This document shows positions 1 to 8,262 of a stretch of 36,841 nucleotides of DNA, in pieces. The translations under genes were made by a program, and so were the position numbers. The notes under the pieces are model-generated. The model was not told the DNA's origin, did no database searches, and saw only the letters and a list, made by a program, of their open reading frames with translations. Source of the DNA: an uncultured Bacteroidota bacterium (GTDB taxonomy: Bacteria; Bacteroidota; Bacteroidia; Flavobacteriales; Flavobacteriaceae); the NCBI GenBank assembly GCA_902629505.1, contig CACORF010000005.1:1-36841 (forward strand). The letters are read 5' to 3'. The first letter of the stretch is position 1; every line of letters starts with the position of its first letter.

Positions 1-719
1 TCTAAACCCATACCAGTATCTACATATTGTTTATCAAGTTTTTGAAGAGTGCCATCTTTCTTTCTATTAAATTGTATAAAAACTAGATTCCATATTTCTA
101 AAACTTGAGGATGATCTTTATTTACAAGTTCTGATCCTTTAATCTTCTTTTTTTCTGAGGGTGATCTAAGATCAACATGAATCTCTGAACAAGGTCCACA
201 AGGTCCAATATCTCCCATTTCCCAGAAATTGTCCTTCTTACTACCATTTATAATTTTATCTTCAGAAAAATACTTTTTCCATTCATTGAATGTCTCTTCA
301 TCGTAATCTATTTTATCCTCTTTTGAACCTTGGAAAACAGACACATATAAATCTTCACTTTTTAATCCATATACATTTGTCATCAGCTCATATGACCAAC
401 CAATAATTTCTTTTTTAAAATAATCTCCAAAACTCCAGTTTCCGAGCATCTCAAAAAAAGTATGATGATATGTGTCAATTCCTACTTCCTCAAGATCGTT
501 ATGCTTCCCTGAAACTCTCAAACATTTTTGAGAGTTTGCTACTCTAGAAAATTTAGGATTCTGATCTCCAGTAAAAATATTTCTAAATTGATTCATTCCA
601 GCATTAGTAAACATTAAGTGTTTATCTGTTTCGTTGATTACAGATGCTGATGGGATTATCTGATGCTGTTTATCTTTAAAGAATTCTAAAAACTTTTCTC
701 TAACAACAGATGAATTCAT
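1..719 (-). CDS. alaS: Alanyl-tRNA synthetase, N-terminal part (cut by window start)
   Basis: Cytoplasmic enzyme that charges tRNA-Ala with alanine. The reverse strand from the ATG at 717-719 stays open to the window edge, giving about 239 residues of the class II catalytic domain. Recognisable pieces are [14 protein letters not shown] at the start, TNAGMNQF, the [18 protein letters not shown] block, [27 protein letters not shown] and VDTGMGL close to the edge, all typical of AlaRS. The anticodon-recognition, editing and C-terminal domains lie outside the window. It is divergent from the M23 peptidase gene with 62 bp between them; the alaS/M23/MerR arrangement is familiar from flavobacterial genomes. 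The start is chosen because the standard N-terminal AlaRS helix begins immediately after it. Confidence 0.96.
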   Translation of the reverse strand, partial: MNSSVVREKFLEFFKDKQHQIIPSASVINETDKHLMFTNAGMNQFRNIFTGDQNPKFSRVANSQKCLRVSGKHNDLEEVGIDTYHHTFFEMLGNWSFGDYFKKEIIGWSYELMTNVYGLKSEDLYVSVFQGSKEDKIDYDEETFNEWKKYFSEDKIINGSKKDNFWEMGDIGPCGPCSEIHVDLRSPSEKKKIKGSELVNKDHPQVLEIWNLVFIQFNRKKDGTLQKLDKQYVDTGMGL

Positions 720-725
720 TTTTTT

Positions 726-733
726 TATATTTG
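726..733 (+). promoter_or_regulatory. Possible -7 box upstream of the M23 peptidase gene
   Basis: TATATTTG is an exact match to the Bacteroidetes -7 consensus TAnnTTTG, 48 bp before the ATG at 782, in the divergent alaS/M23 gap. I see no TTG at the expected 17-23 bp upstream, so this is a weak call. Confidence 0.3.
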
Positions 734-781
734 TAGATGTTTCAAGCTTATTAAAGTCTTGAAATTACAATAAATTGATAT

Positions 782-1759
782 ATGTCCAAAACTAAATATT
801 ATTTTGATTCTGATAATTTAGAGTTTGTTCCAATTAAAAGAACTTTTGTTCAACGCTTTTACAGACTATCCTTGTTTTTAATTAGTTCAGTGATTATTGG
901 ATCTTTTATAACAATAATACTTTTAAATACGGATTTTATAGATACTCCTAAGGAGATTGTGCAAGCAAGAGAAATTGATAATTACGAATTACAACTTAGA
1001 GTCTTAAATAAAAAACTAGATCAAGTTGAATCAACACTTGCGAACATTGAAGATAGAGATAATAGCCTTTACAGAGTTTATTTTGAGGCTAGTCCAATTC
1101 CCAAGGAACAAAGAAGAGCTGGATTTGGTGGAGTTAATAGATACAATTACTTAGAAGGTTACGAGAGTTCAGATCTTATTGTAAATACAGCTGAAAGAAT
1201 TGACATCTTAACTAAAGAATTAGTAATTCAGTCAAAATCTTTAGATGAAATTGAACTACTTGCAAAAAATAAAGAGTCTTTACTAACGTCTATTCCAAGT
1301 ATTCAGCCTGTAGATATGACTGACTTAAAAAGAATGGCCTCAGGATATGGTTACAGAATAGACCCTTTTACAAAAATGAGAACTATGCATTTTGGAATGG
1401 ATTTTTCAGCCAAGACAGGGACTCCAATTTATGCAACAGGGGATGGAAGAGTAGCTAGAGCAGACAATAGAGCTGCTGGATTTGGGAATCATGTAAGAAT
1501 TAATCACGGGTTCGGATATGAAAGCATATATGCTCACATGAGTAAAATTACTGTCAAAAGAGGTTATAAAGTTAAAAGAGGTGATCTAATTGGATATGTT
1601 GGAAACACAGGAAGATCTGTAGCTCCACATCTTCATTATGAGATTATTAAAGATGGTAGAAAAATAAACCCAATTAACTTTTACTCTGGCAGCTTATCCC
1701 CAGAGGAGTTTAAAGAGTTAGTAAATCTTGCATCGCAAGAGAATCAATCTCTTGACTAA
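782..1759 (+). CDS. Membrane-anchored M23 (LytM) peptidase
   Basis: Probable peptidoglycan DD-endopeptidase facing the periplasm, involved in cell-wall growth or daughter-cell separation. A single membrane segment lies near residues 28-49, followed by a charged coiled-coil stretch (about 60-95) and a C-terminal M23 domain (about 185-300). The zinc and catalytic residues are all visible: H203 and D207 in HFGMD, H252 in YAHM, and H283 and H285 in HLHYE, so it should be active rather than an EnvC/NlpD-like activator with a degenerate LytM domain. The 325-residue length and coiled-coil-plus-LytM design match flavobacterial M23 family proteins. The MerR-like gene follows after 3 bp, so the two are probably cotranscribed. 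Exact bond specificity cannot be read from sequence. Confidence 0.9.
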   Translation: MSKTKYYFDSDNLEFVPIKRTFVQRFYRLSLFLISSVIIGSFITIILLNTDFIDTPKEIVQAREIDNYELQLRVLNKKLDQVESTLANIEDRDNSLYRVYFEASPIPKEQRRAGFGGVNRYNYLEGYESSDLIVNTAERIDILTKELVIQSKSLDEIELLAKNKESLLTSIPSIQPVDMTDLKRMASGYGYRIDPFTKMRTMHFGMDFSAKTGTPIYATGDGRVARADNRAAGFGNHVRINHGFGYESIYAHMSKITVKRGYKVKRGDLIGYVGNTGRSVAPHLHYEIIKDGRKINPINFYSGSLSPEEFKELVNLASQENQSLD

Positions 1760-1762
1760 AAC

Positions 1763-2092
1763 ATGTTTGGGAACCTTCCAGAAAAAAAATACTACAGTAT
1801 AAGCGAAGTTGCCTCTCACTTCAAGGTTAACACATCACTTTTAAGGTTCTGGGAAAAACATTTCAAACAGATAAAACCATTAATTAAGCCATCAGGTATA
1901 AGAAAGTATACAAAAGAAAATATTGAAAACATATCTGTTATATATACTATGTTAAAAAAGGATGGTCTTACTATTCAGGGTGCAAAAAAAAGACTTAATT
2001 CTAAAGATATTTCAGAATCTGAAAATTTATTAATACTAAAAAAGCTTAATAAGATTAAAGAAGAATTAAAGGAAATTAAAAAAAATCTTTAA
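1763..2092 (+). CDS. MerR-family transcriptional regulator (short form)
   Basis: A 109-residue DNA-binding protein consisting almost only of a MerR winged helix-turn-helix (residues about 9-78: YYSISEVASHF, LRFWEKHF, GIRKYTKENI) and a lysine-rich C-terminal helix. There is no metal-binding cysteine motif or effector domain, so nothing points to a ligand. It starts 3 bp after the M23 peptidase stop and is probably its operon partner; a role in envelope or cell-wall gene control is inferred from that context only. Its stop codon is directly next to the convergent der stop, with no intergenic base. Confidence 0.85.
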   Translation: MFGNLPEKKYYSISEVASHFKVNTSLLRFWEKHFKQIKPLIKPSGIRKYTKENIENISVIYTMLKKDGLTIQGAKKRLNSKDISESENLLILKKLNKIKEELKEIKKNL

Positions 2093-3394
2093 CTATTTTT
2101 TTCTTAAAAATATATCAATAGGTACTCCAGAAAAATTATAGTTTTTTCTGATCTGGTTTTCAAGAAATCGTTTGTATGGATCCTTAATATATTGAGGTAA
2201 ATTACAATAAAAAGCAAACTGAGGATACTTTGTTGGCAATTGTCTGCAAAATTTTATTTTTACATATTTTCCTTTGGTACTTGGAGGGGGTTTTTGCTCA
2301 ATAATTGGTAATATTAGGTCATTAAGTTTCTTAGTTGGAATTTTATAATTTCTTCTTTCATTAACTTCCATGGCTACCTTTATCGCATCGAATATTCTTT
2401 GTTTAGTTAAAGCAGATATAAAGACAATTGGAACATCAATAAAAGGAGAAATTTTTGAAGTAATTTCTTCTTCGATCTGTTTAGAAGTTTGATGATCTTT
2501 ACTAACCGTATCCCATTTATTTACAAGAATTACAACTCCTTTTTTATTTTTTGCTGCTAACCAAAATATATTTTGAACTTGTGAGTCAAATCCCCTTACT
2601 ACGTCAAAAATAACTAAACAGGTATCTGAGTTTTCAATAGCTCTTATTGACCTTAATATTGAATAAAACTCAACATCTTCTGAGATTTTAGTTTTTCTTC
2701 TTATTCCTGCTGTATCAATCAATTCAAATTCAAATCCATATTGATTATATCGAGTATACAAGCTATCTCGGGTTGTTCCAGCTACATCAGTAACAATGAA
2801 TCTATCTTTTCCAATAAGTGAATTAATAAATGAAGACTTTCCTGCATTAGGCCTTCCAACAACAGCAAACTTAGGGACATCAGAAACATTTATATCCTCC
2901 TTGGGTAGCTTTTGTGCTAATAAGTCCAAGAATTCTCCGGTTCCTGATCCATTAATAGATGACACACAAAATAAGTCTTCAAAACCTAATGAATAAAATT
3001 CATTTGCATCATCAATCAATTTAGAATTATCAATTTTATTTACTAGGAGTAAAGTTTCTTTTGAAGATTTGTGGAGCATATCAGCAATAGACTGGTCTAC
3101 ACCAGTAAGTCCATCCTTAACATCAACTAAAAATAATATTACATCAGCTTCATCAATTGCTAGGATAACCTGCTTATCAATCTCTTTTTGAAACACATCA
3201 TCACTAGCTGGAAGATAGCCTCCTGTATCAATTACACTAAATTCTACACCATTCCAATCAGATTTACCATAATGTCTATCTCTTGTCACTCCACTGACCT
3301 CATCAACGATAGCGTCTTTCTTTTCAATTAGTCTATTGAAAAGAGTTGATTTGCCAACATTAGGTCTTCCAACAATTGCTACAATTCCACTCAT
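2093..3394 (-). CDS. der: Ribosome biogenesis GTPase Der (EngA)
   Basis: Tandem-domain GTPase needed for maturation of the 50S ribosomal subunit. Two complete G domains are visible. The first has GRPNVGKST near residue 9, DTGG, and NKID; the second has GRPNAGKSS near residue 180, DTAGIRRK, and NKWD. They are followed by the C-terminal KH-like domain ending in FLRKK. The length of 433 residues is normal for Der. The ATG at 3394 starts directly on MSGIVAIVGRPNVGKST, the standard N-terminus. The era stop codon is directly adjacent upstream, so era and der form a two-gene operon of related GTPases. The gene converges on the MerR-type gene without a gap and no terminator hairpin is visible between them. 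Confidence 0.97.
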   Translation of the reverse strand: MSGIVAIVGRPNVGKSTLFNRLIEKKDAIVDEVSGVTRDRHYGKSDWNGVEFSVIDTGGYLPASDDVFQKEIDKQVILAIDEADVILFLVDVKDGLTGVDQSIADMLHKSSKETLLLVNKIDNSKLIDDANEFYSLGFEDLFCVSSINGSGTGEFLDLLAQKLPKEDINVSDVPKFAVVGRPNAGKSSFINSLIGKDRFIVTDVAGTTRDSLYTRYNQYGFEFELIDTAGIRRKTKISEDVEFYSILRSIRAIENSDTCLVIFDVVRGFDSQVQNIFWLAAKNKKGVVILVNKWDTVSKDHQTSKQIEEEITSKISPFIDVPIVFISALTKQRIFDAIKVAMEVNERRNYKIPTKKLNDLILPIIEQKPPPSTKGKYVKIKFCRQLPTKYPQFAFYCNLPQYIKDPYKRFLENQIRKNYNFSGVPIDIFLRKK

Positions 3395-4282
3395 TTAATT
3401 ATATCCAAATTTTTTCAAGGACGATGGATCATTTCTCCAATTCTTTTTTACTTTAATAAAAACCTCTAGAAATATTTTTTTTCCAAAGAATTTTTCAAGA
3501 TTATTTCTTGCCTTAGTTGCCACTCTTTTTAATGCAGATCCTTTATGGCCTATTAGAATTCCTTTTTGCGACTCTCTTTCTACAAGAATTAAAGATCTAA
3601 TTTTAATGATTTTTGGTGATTCCTTAAAATCCTCAGTAATTACTTCAACAGAGTATGGAACTTCTTGATCATAGTGTATTAGGATCTGCTCCCTAATAGA
3701 CTCATTTACAAAGAATCTCTCAGGTCTATCAGTAAATTGATCTTTAGGAAAAAATGGAGGAGATAATGGAAGTTTTTCTTTAAAAATCTCAATTAATTCA
3801 TTAACAAAGAATCCTTCAAGTGCTGACACAGGGTAAATATCTATATCAGGAAAAATTGATTTCCAATGAGCTATCGAGCCTTCCAATTCTTCCTGACTGG
3901 AAAGATCAATTTTATTGATCAGTAAAATTATTGGAATCTTGAAAGAATTTAACCTTTGGATCAGAGACTCATCAAATGATTCTTTATTGCCAACTTCTTC
4001 AACTATCACCAAAAAATCAGAGTCTATTAAAGTTTCTTTAATAAACTTCATCATTGCCTCTTGGAGTTTATAGCTTGGATCTAATATTCCTGGTGTATCA
4101 GATAAAACAATTTGATAATCATCCTCATTTATTATACCTCTAATTCTATGCCTTGTAGTTTGAGCCTTAGATGTAATAATAGATAGTTTCTCTTTCATTA
4201 ATGAGTTTATCAACGTTGATTTACCAACATTGGGTCTTCCAATTATTGAAACAAATCCTGCTTTATGTTTATTATCAGTCAT
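3395..4282 (-). CDS. era: GTPase Era
   Basis: Essential GTPase that binds the 3' end of 16S rRNA and acts in 30S subunit assembly. The N-terminal G domain shows GRPNVGKST near residue 15, SDTPG, and NKID near 122. The C-terminal KH RNA-binding domain shows ILIGHKGSALKRVATKAR near 240-257. The 295-residue length is typical. It is the promoter-proximal gene of the era-der pair and is divergent from the initiator tRNA gene. A TAnnTTTG match (TATCTTTG) ends only 5 bp before its start codon, suggesting a very short or absent 5' leader. Confidence 0.97.
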   Translation of the reverse strand: MTDNKHKAGFVSIIGRPNVGKSTLINSLMKEKLSIITSKAQTTRHRIRGIINEDDYQIVLSDTPGILDPSYKLQEAMMKFIKETLIDSDFLVIVEEVGNKESFDESLIQRLNSFKIPIILLINKIDLSSQEELEGSIAHWKSIFPDIDIYPVSALEGFFVNELIEIFKEKLPLSPPFFPKDQFTDRPERFFVNESIREQILIHYDQEVPYSVEVITEDFKESPKIIKIRSLILVERESQKGILIGHKGSALKRVATKARNNLEKFFGKKIFLEVFIKVKKNWRNDPSSLKKFGYN

Positions 4283-4287
4283 TTCGG

Positions 4288-4295
4288 CAAAGATA
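4288..4295 (-). promoter_or_regulatory. Possible -7 box of the era-der operon
   Basis: On the minus strand this reads TATCTTTG, an exact match to TAnnTTTG, ending 5 bp before the era ATG. The nearest upstream TTG is only 12 bp away, shorter than the usual 17-23 bp, so the -33 element is unclear. If used, the transcript would start at or beside the start codon. Confidence 0.4.
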
Positions 4296-4339
4296 ACTAC
4301 TTAAATTCAATGGTATAAACCTAAGTAATGAAAGTTTAC

Positions 4340-4347
4340 TATATTTG
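4340..4347 (+). promoter_or_regulatory. Possible -7 box of the initiator tRNA gene
   Basis: TATATTTG matches TAnnTTTG exactly and ends 10 bp before the first base of the tRNA, the right distance for transcription to start a few bases upstream of the mature 5' end. No clear TTG at -33 is seen. Confidence 0.5.
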
Positions 4348-4357
4348 CTTTTCAAAT

Positions 4358-4430
<73 letters not shown>

Positions 4431-4440
4431 CTAAAACAAT

Positions 4441-4478
4441 AAAACGGTTATTCTATTACAGTGTAACCGTTTTTTTTA
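4441..4478 (+). terminator. Rho-independent terminator of the tRNA-fMet gene
   Basis: Perfect 10-bp stem AAAACGGTTA (4441-4450) and TAACCGTTTT (4464-4473) with a 13-base loop, running into a T tract. It begins 11 bp after the tRNA and ends about 12 bp before the DUF819 start codon. Confidence 0.85.
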
Positions 4479-4489
4479 TTTTTATATTA

Positions 4490-5635
4490 ATGGAAATCAT
4501 TACTAATCCATTTTATGTATTATCCATATTATGTTTTATGGTTATTCTATCAGTCTATGCTGGAAAGACTAAAATTGGAAAGCAGCTTGGAGGAGCTGCT
4601 CTTTTAGTAATACTATTTACTGCCGTTGTTGCAAATTTTAAGTTTATTCCTTCAGCATCTAACAGTATTGAGCTTTATGATATAATTTTTAAATACATAG
4701 CTCCTATATCTATTTTTTATTTGTTATTAAATGTAAATATTACATCAATAAAGAAAGCAGGACTTCCTATGGTAGGATTATTTATTCTAGGATCAATAGC
4801 AACAACAGTTGGTATTCTTATCTCATGGCTTCTATTATCTCCTCAGGACATTTTAGGAGATGACGGAAAAATAATTGCAGGAATGTTAACGGGCACATAT
4901 ACAGGGGGTAGTGTAAATTTTAATGCAATTGCTCTAGAATATGAATTTCAAAAAAAAGGATTTCTTTATGCTGGAACAATTGCAGTTGATAATGTTGTTA
5001 CTGCTATATGGATAATGGTAACACTTGCTATTCCATTATTTTTGAATAAAATATGGAGTTCAAATATAAAATTAGACCCAAGAGTATTATTAAATACTGA
5101 AGAAGGTAATCATAATGATAAAATAGACTCTAAATCCCTAGCATGGTTGATCTTTATGGGGATAGGCTCATACTATATATCAGAGATAATATCAGAGAAT
5201 TTTATTAAAATACCATCTATTCTTATTCTAACAACTATTGGTATAATTTTAGCACAAACTAAGTTTGTTTCTAAACTAAGGGGAAGCCAGACAATAGGTT
5301 TATACCTGGTATATCTTTTTCTTGCTGTTATTGGTGCTTATTGTGAGTTAAGTGCTGTTGGTCAACTCCAAGAAGTAGGCGCCACACTACTTATTTTTAC
5401 ATCTATTGCTGTTTTGATTCATGGTCTACTTTTCATATTTATAGGTGGTTTAGTATACCGTGATTGGGAAATGATCTCAATTGCAAGTCAGGCAAATATT
5501 GGAGGAGGTGCCTCAGCAATTGCACTTGCAGAATCATTTAATAGAAAAGAACTAATACTTCCAGCTATTTTAGTTGGGAGTCTAGGAAATGCTTTGGGAA
5601 CTTATCTAGGATTTCTAGTGGTCTATATTCTCTAG
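4490..5635 (+). CDS. DUF819 family integral membrane protein
   Basis: A polytopic inner-membrane protein of 381 residues with roughly ten hydrophobic segments spread over the whole length. The opening (an internal KTKIGKQLGGA loop, then VANFKFIP), the GTYTGGSVNFNAIA segment and the late ASQANIGGGASAIALAES segment are characteristic of the DUF819 family, of which B. subtilis YjcL is a member. Members are thought to be transporters because of their topology, but no substrate is established. It starts just after the tRNA terminator, so it needs its own promoter, which is not obvious. Its stop codon overlaps that of the convergent SGNH gene by the four bases CTAG. Confidence 0.85.
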   Translation: MEIITNPFYVLSILCFMVILSVYAGKTKIGKQLGGAALLVILFTAVVANFKFIPSASNSIELYDIIFKYIAPISIFYLLLNVNITSIKKAGLPMVGLFILGSIATTVGILISWLLLSPQDILGDDGKIIAGMLTGTYTGGSVNFNAIALEYEFQKKGFLYAGTIAVDNVVTAIWIMVTLAIPLFLNKIWSSNIKLDPRVLLNTEEGNHNDKIDSKSLAWLIFMGIGSYYISEIISENFIKIPSILILTTIGIILAQTKFVSKLRGSQTIGLYLVYLFLAVIGAYCELSAVGQLQEVGATLLIFTSIAVLIHGLLFIFIGGLVYRDWEMISIASQANIGGGASAIALAESFNRKELILPAILVGSLGNALGTYLGFLVVYIL

Positions 5636-6414
5636 AAAATTACTTCGTCTGAAATTTGTTGAAGAACGGTTAGAACCTCATCCTCTACAATGCTATAATA
5701 AATATCTACTCCTTTATTATCAATACCTTTATATCTCTTCGATAGGTTCAAGGAAGATTCTGCGCTTAAGTGAGAGAAGATTACACAACTTGCAAGGTAT
5801 GAACCGTTTGGATTTGGATGTTTATCATCCTCCATAAGTAAATTAAACTCAGGATATTTGCTTTGAAATAATTTAAATGCTCTACCAACAGGGATAATTT
5901 TAGCAGTGGTCCCTTCTATTATTTGTTTAATGGTCTCTTCTATTGGATATTCTTCATTATTAATATTATACTGCTCCATGGAGGGATACATCCAGGTTGA
6001 GAAGAAATGTATTTGAGTGGAAGCAGGAATTAATGAGGTAATTTGACCAAAGTAAAATTCAGAATTTCCATTAGCATTGGTCAAAATATTAGTACTATGC
6101 TCTTGAATAATAACATGATCGAATGTCTCGCTCTCTAAAATAGATTTTAGATCTGGATTATTCCAAAGGATTTTTAATGTTGCTGATGGGACAGTAAAAT
6201 GAGTTATATCCCAGTTTAAACCTCTTTCAATTGACATTTTCTCAACTAGAGAAGGAAGGTTCCAGTAAAATGTAAAACTATTTCCAATAAATAATATTTT
6301 TTCATTTATCGTAGAAAATGGAAAGGCTTCCGATTCTGTAGGTGAAGTCTCTGAAGCAATGGAATTACAAGAGATAAATATTAATAATATTAAGTACTTC
6401 AAACTCTTAAGCAT
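5632..6414 (-). CDS. SGNH/GDSL-like hydrolase lipoprotein (DUF4886-like)
   Basis: Probable exported esterase or acyl-hydrolase of the SGNH fold, exact substrate unknown. The N-terminus is a short lipoprotein signal with a candidate lipidated C16 (LIFISC). The nucleophile motif is GNSFT with S46, and the closing catalytic pair is visible as DDKHPNPNG with D197 and H199. IIQEHS near 102-107 resembles the middle block of DUF4886 proteins. There is no acidic stretch right after the cysteine, so surface export is less likely than a periplasmic location. It is the last gene of the minus-strand scavenging block, 28 bp past a terminator-like hairpin that follows susD1, and could be expressed by read-through. 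It might remove acyl or acetyl groups from the imported compound; that is inference. Confidence 0.75.
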   Translation of the reverse strand: MLKSLKYLILLIFISCNSIASETSPTESEAFPFSTINEKILFIGNSFTFYWNLPSLVEKMSIERGLNWDITHFTVPSATLKILWNNPDLKSILESETFDHVIIQEHSTNILTNANGNSEFYFGQITSLIPASTQIHFFSTWMYPSMEQYNINNEEYPIEETIKQIIEGTTAKIIPVGRAFKLFQSKYPEFNLLMEDDKHPNPNGSYLASCVIFSHLSAESSLNLSKRYKGIDNKGVDIYYSIVEDEVLTVLQQISDEVIF

Positions 6415-6442
6415 AAATTAAAGATAAAAAAAGTGCATAAAA

Positions 6443-6468
6443 AAACCTGTGGATTTCTCCACAGGTTT
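6443..6468 (-). terminator. Hairpin after susD1
   Basis: Perfect 10-bp stem AAACCTGTGG (6443-6452) and CCACAGGTTT (6459-6468) with a 6-base loop. On the minus strand it is followed by a run of seven T, the form of a rho-independent terminator for the SusCD1 transcript. It lies about 90 bp beyond the susD1 stop and only 28 bp before the SGNH gene, so it may act as a partial terminator or mRNA stabiliser. Confidence 0.85.
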
Positions 6469-6558
6469 AATTGTAACAATGTTATTTGCGATTGAGAGAT
6501 TTAAACTAAACAAAAATCAACATATCAAAAAGCTTAAAGCATTATTACTTTAATGTGA

Positions 6559-8256
6559 TTATTTTGCCCACCATAGCTTAGTTCCTTGCCTGTCTGGACC
6601 TTGAACACTAGCTGCTGCCTCAACATTTGCAGCATTTGTATTGTAAGGACCTGAACCATATCTCATTCTTTGAGGATAAGCTCCATTAAGGTCACCTAAA
6701 ACAAAGATATCATCGTCAGATACACCTGCACTAAGCTCAGTAGGATACCCTGTATCTCTAACTACAGCCCAAGCTTCAAAACCATTAGTAAATAATGCCA
6801 TCCATCTCTGAGTTGCAATTTTCTCTAAGTTTTGATCAGTACTTCCGTTAAGCTTTGCCATATCTTCATTTGCTAAATAAGTATCAATATCTGCGCCTGC
6901 AACATCCCATAACTCCATAGCATGTCTAATTGCAGTTTGGTAATGACTTTGTGCATTACCACTAGCAAGACCTTTTGTTATAGCTTCTGCAATCATTAAA
7001 TGACTTTCAGCAGCAGTCATAACTACAAACGGAAAAATAGGCTTACCTGAATTATGTTGATTAACAACAATTTCAGCTGGCTCTGACCAAAGTTTTCTAT
7101 CTAATAGTGGCTTAATTTTACCATTGAGTCTTGTTGGCTGTCCAATATAATTAGTATTCTCAGGCATAGTAATTGTATAGCCACCAGCACCATCAGAAGC
7201 TTTAGTATATGTAGCACCTGTACTATCGAGATAATTAGTCAGATAATTTACATGTTTGTCAAATAATGCAACTCTCTCACCCTCTGCTGGCTTAGCCCAC
7301 TCAATTGTTCCACCTTTACTTGGTTTAGCATATTTGGATAGTCTTGGATCATTATTGTCTCTAAGAGCATCAATTAGAGTTTTAGTAAGATGCCAGTTTC
7401 CACCACCGTAGAATGGACCCCATACATCACCATAAACAGCGCTAACCCACGTACTAATTTCTAGGTCTCTTTCAAGAAGTGCATTTCTGTCAGCAAGAAC
7501 TCCACTGGAAATTGCAGATGAAATTGCAGATGTGGAGAATCCTTCACCAGGAGCACCATGTGCTCTTAGACCAAGTCTTAATTTAAGACTATTAGCAAGT
7601 TGTTTCCATGCTTGAAGATCTCCATTAAAGAAAAGATCATTTTCACCTAACATATCTACACCAGCTCCAGTAGTTGCGTCATTCCCTATTAAAGCAATCG
7701 CTTCATCAAGGTCTGAAATTAAAGTAGAGTAAATAGTCAATTGATCGTCATACTTAGGAGTTGTTATATCAGGATCCGAAGCCTCTGAGAAAGGGACCAT
7801 ACCAAATGTATCAGTATAATATTGATAATAGAGTCCTTTCATTATTAATGCAATTGCGTAGTATTTATCGTTTTCAAGAGTACCACCTTCTTTTACAAAG
7901 TTTGTAAAAGCAGTTAATGTACTATTGTAACTAGCAAACCACGCATCGTGTACTGCACTTGTATAACCTGCATGATAGTTGTATCCTAAACCATCATCCC
8001 ACCAGTTTGATTTATAACCGAATGAAGTATGCCCAGCATATCTATCTGAGTGAATAATTGGTCCTCTCCAATAAGGATATCTATTGGGTGCAAATAGTCC
8101 TGTTTGTGCATTAGTTACAAAATATTTTGCACTTACATCACTTGGGGATAAAGCATCTGGCTTTTCATTAATCTCGTTGAAATCATCTGTACACGAGACC
8201 ATTAAAGCCATTAAAGCTAACGTTGTTAAAAAATAATTGTTTTTCATAGTTTTCAT
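6559..8256 (-). CDS. SusD/RagB-family outer-membrane lipoprotein (SusD1)
   Basis: Surface substrate-binding lid of a SusCD importer. It has a lipoprotein signal ending in LMVSC with C22, directly followed by TDDFNE, which resembles the acidic export signal known for surface lipoproteins in Flavobacterium. The 565-residue body carries features of the SusD-like group: an early NEKPDALSP region, a helical stretch with YYQYYTDTFGMVPFSEA near 145-160, and the C-terminal YPQRMRYG segment, in a form closest to the SusD-like_2 family. The gene starts 6 bp after the SusC1 stop, so the pair is cotranscribed. Ligand specificity cannot be read from the sequence. A MKN start three codons in is also possible. 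Confidence 0.93.
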   Translation of the reverse strand: MKTMKNNYFLTTLALMALMVSCTDDFNEINEKPDALSPSDVSAKYFVTNAQTGLFAPNRYPYWRGPIIHSDRYAGHTSFGYKSNWWDDGLGYNYHAGYTSAVHDAWFASYNSTLTAFTNFVKEGGTLENDKYYAIALIMKGLYYQYYTDTFGMVPFSEASDPDITTPKYDDQLTIYSTLISDLDEAIALIGNDATTGAGVDMLGENDLFFNGDLQAWKQLANSLKLRLGLRAHGAPGEGFSTSAISSAISSGVLADRNALLERDLEISTWVSAVYGDVWGPFYGGGNWHLTKTLIDALRDNNDPRLSKYAKPSKGGTIEWAKPAEGERVALFDKHVNYLTNYLDSTGATYTKASDGAGGYTITMPENTNYIGQPTRLNGKIKPLLDRKLWSEPAEIVVNQHNSGKPIFPFVVMTAAESHLMIAEAITKGLASGNAQSHYQTAIRHAMELWDVAGADIDTYLANEDMAKLNGSTDQNLEKIATQRWMALFTNGFEAWAVVRDTGYPTELSAGVSDDDIFVLGDLNGAYPQRMRYGSGPYNTNAANVEAAASVQGPDRQGTKLWWAK

Positions 8257-8262
8257 GAGTTT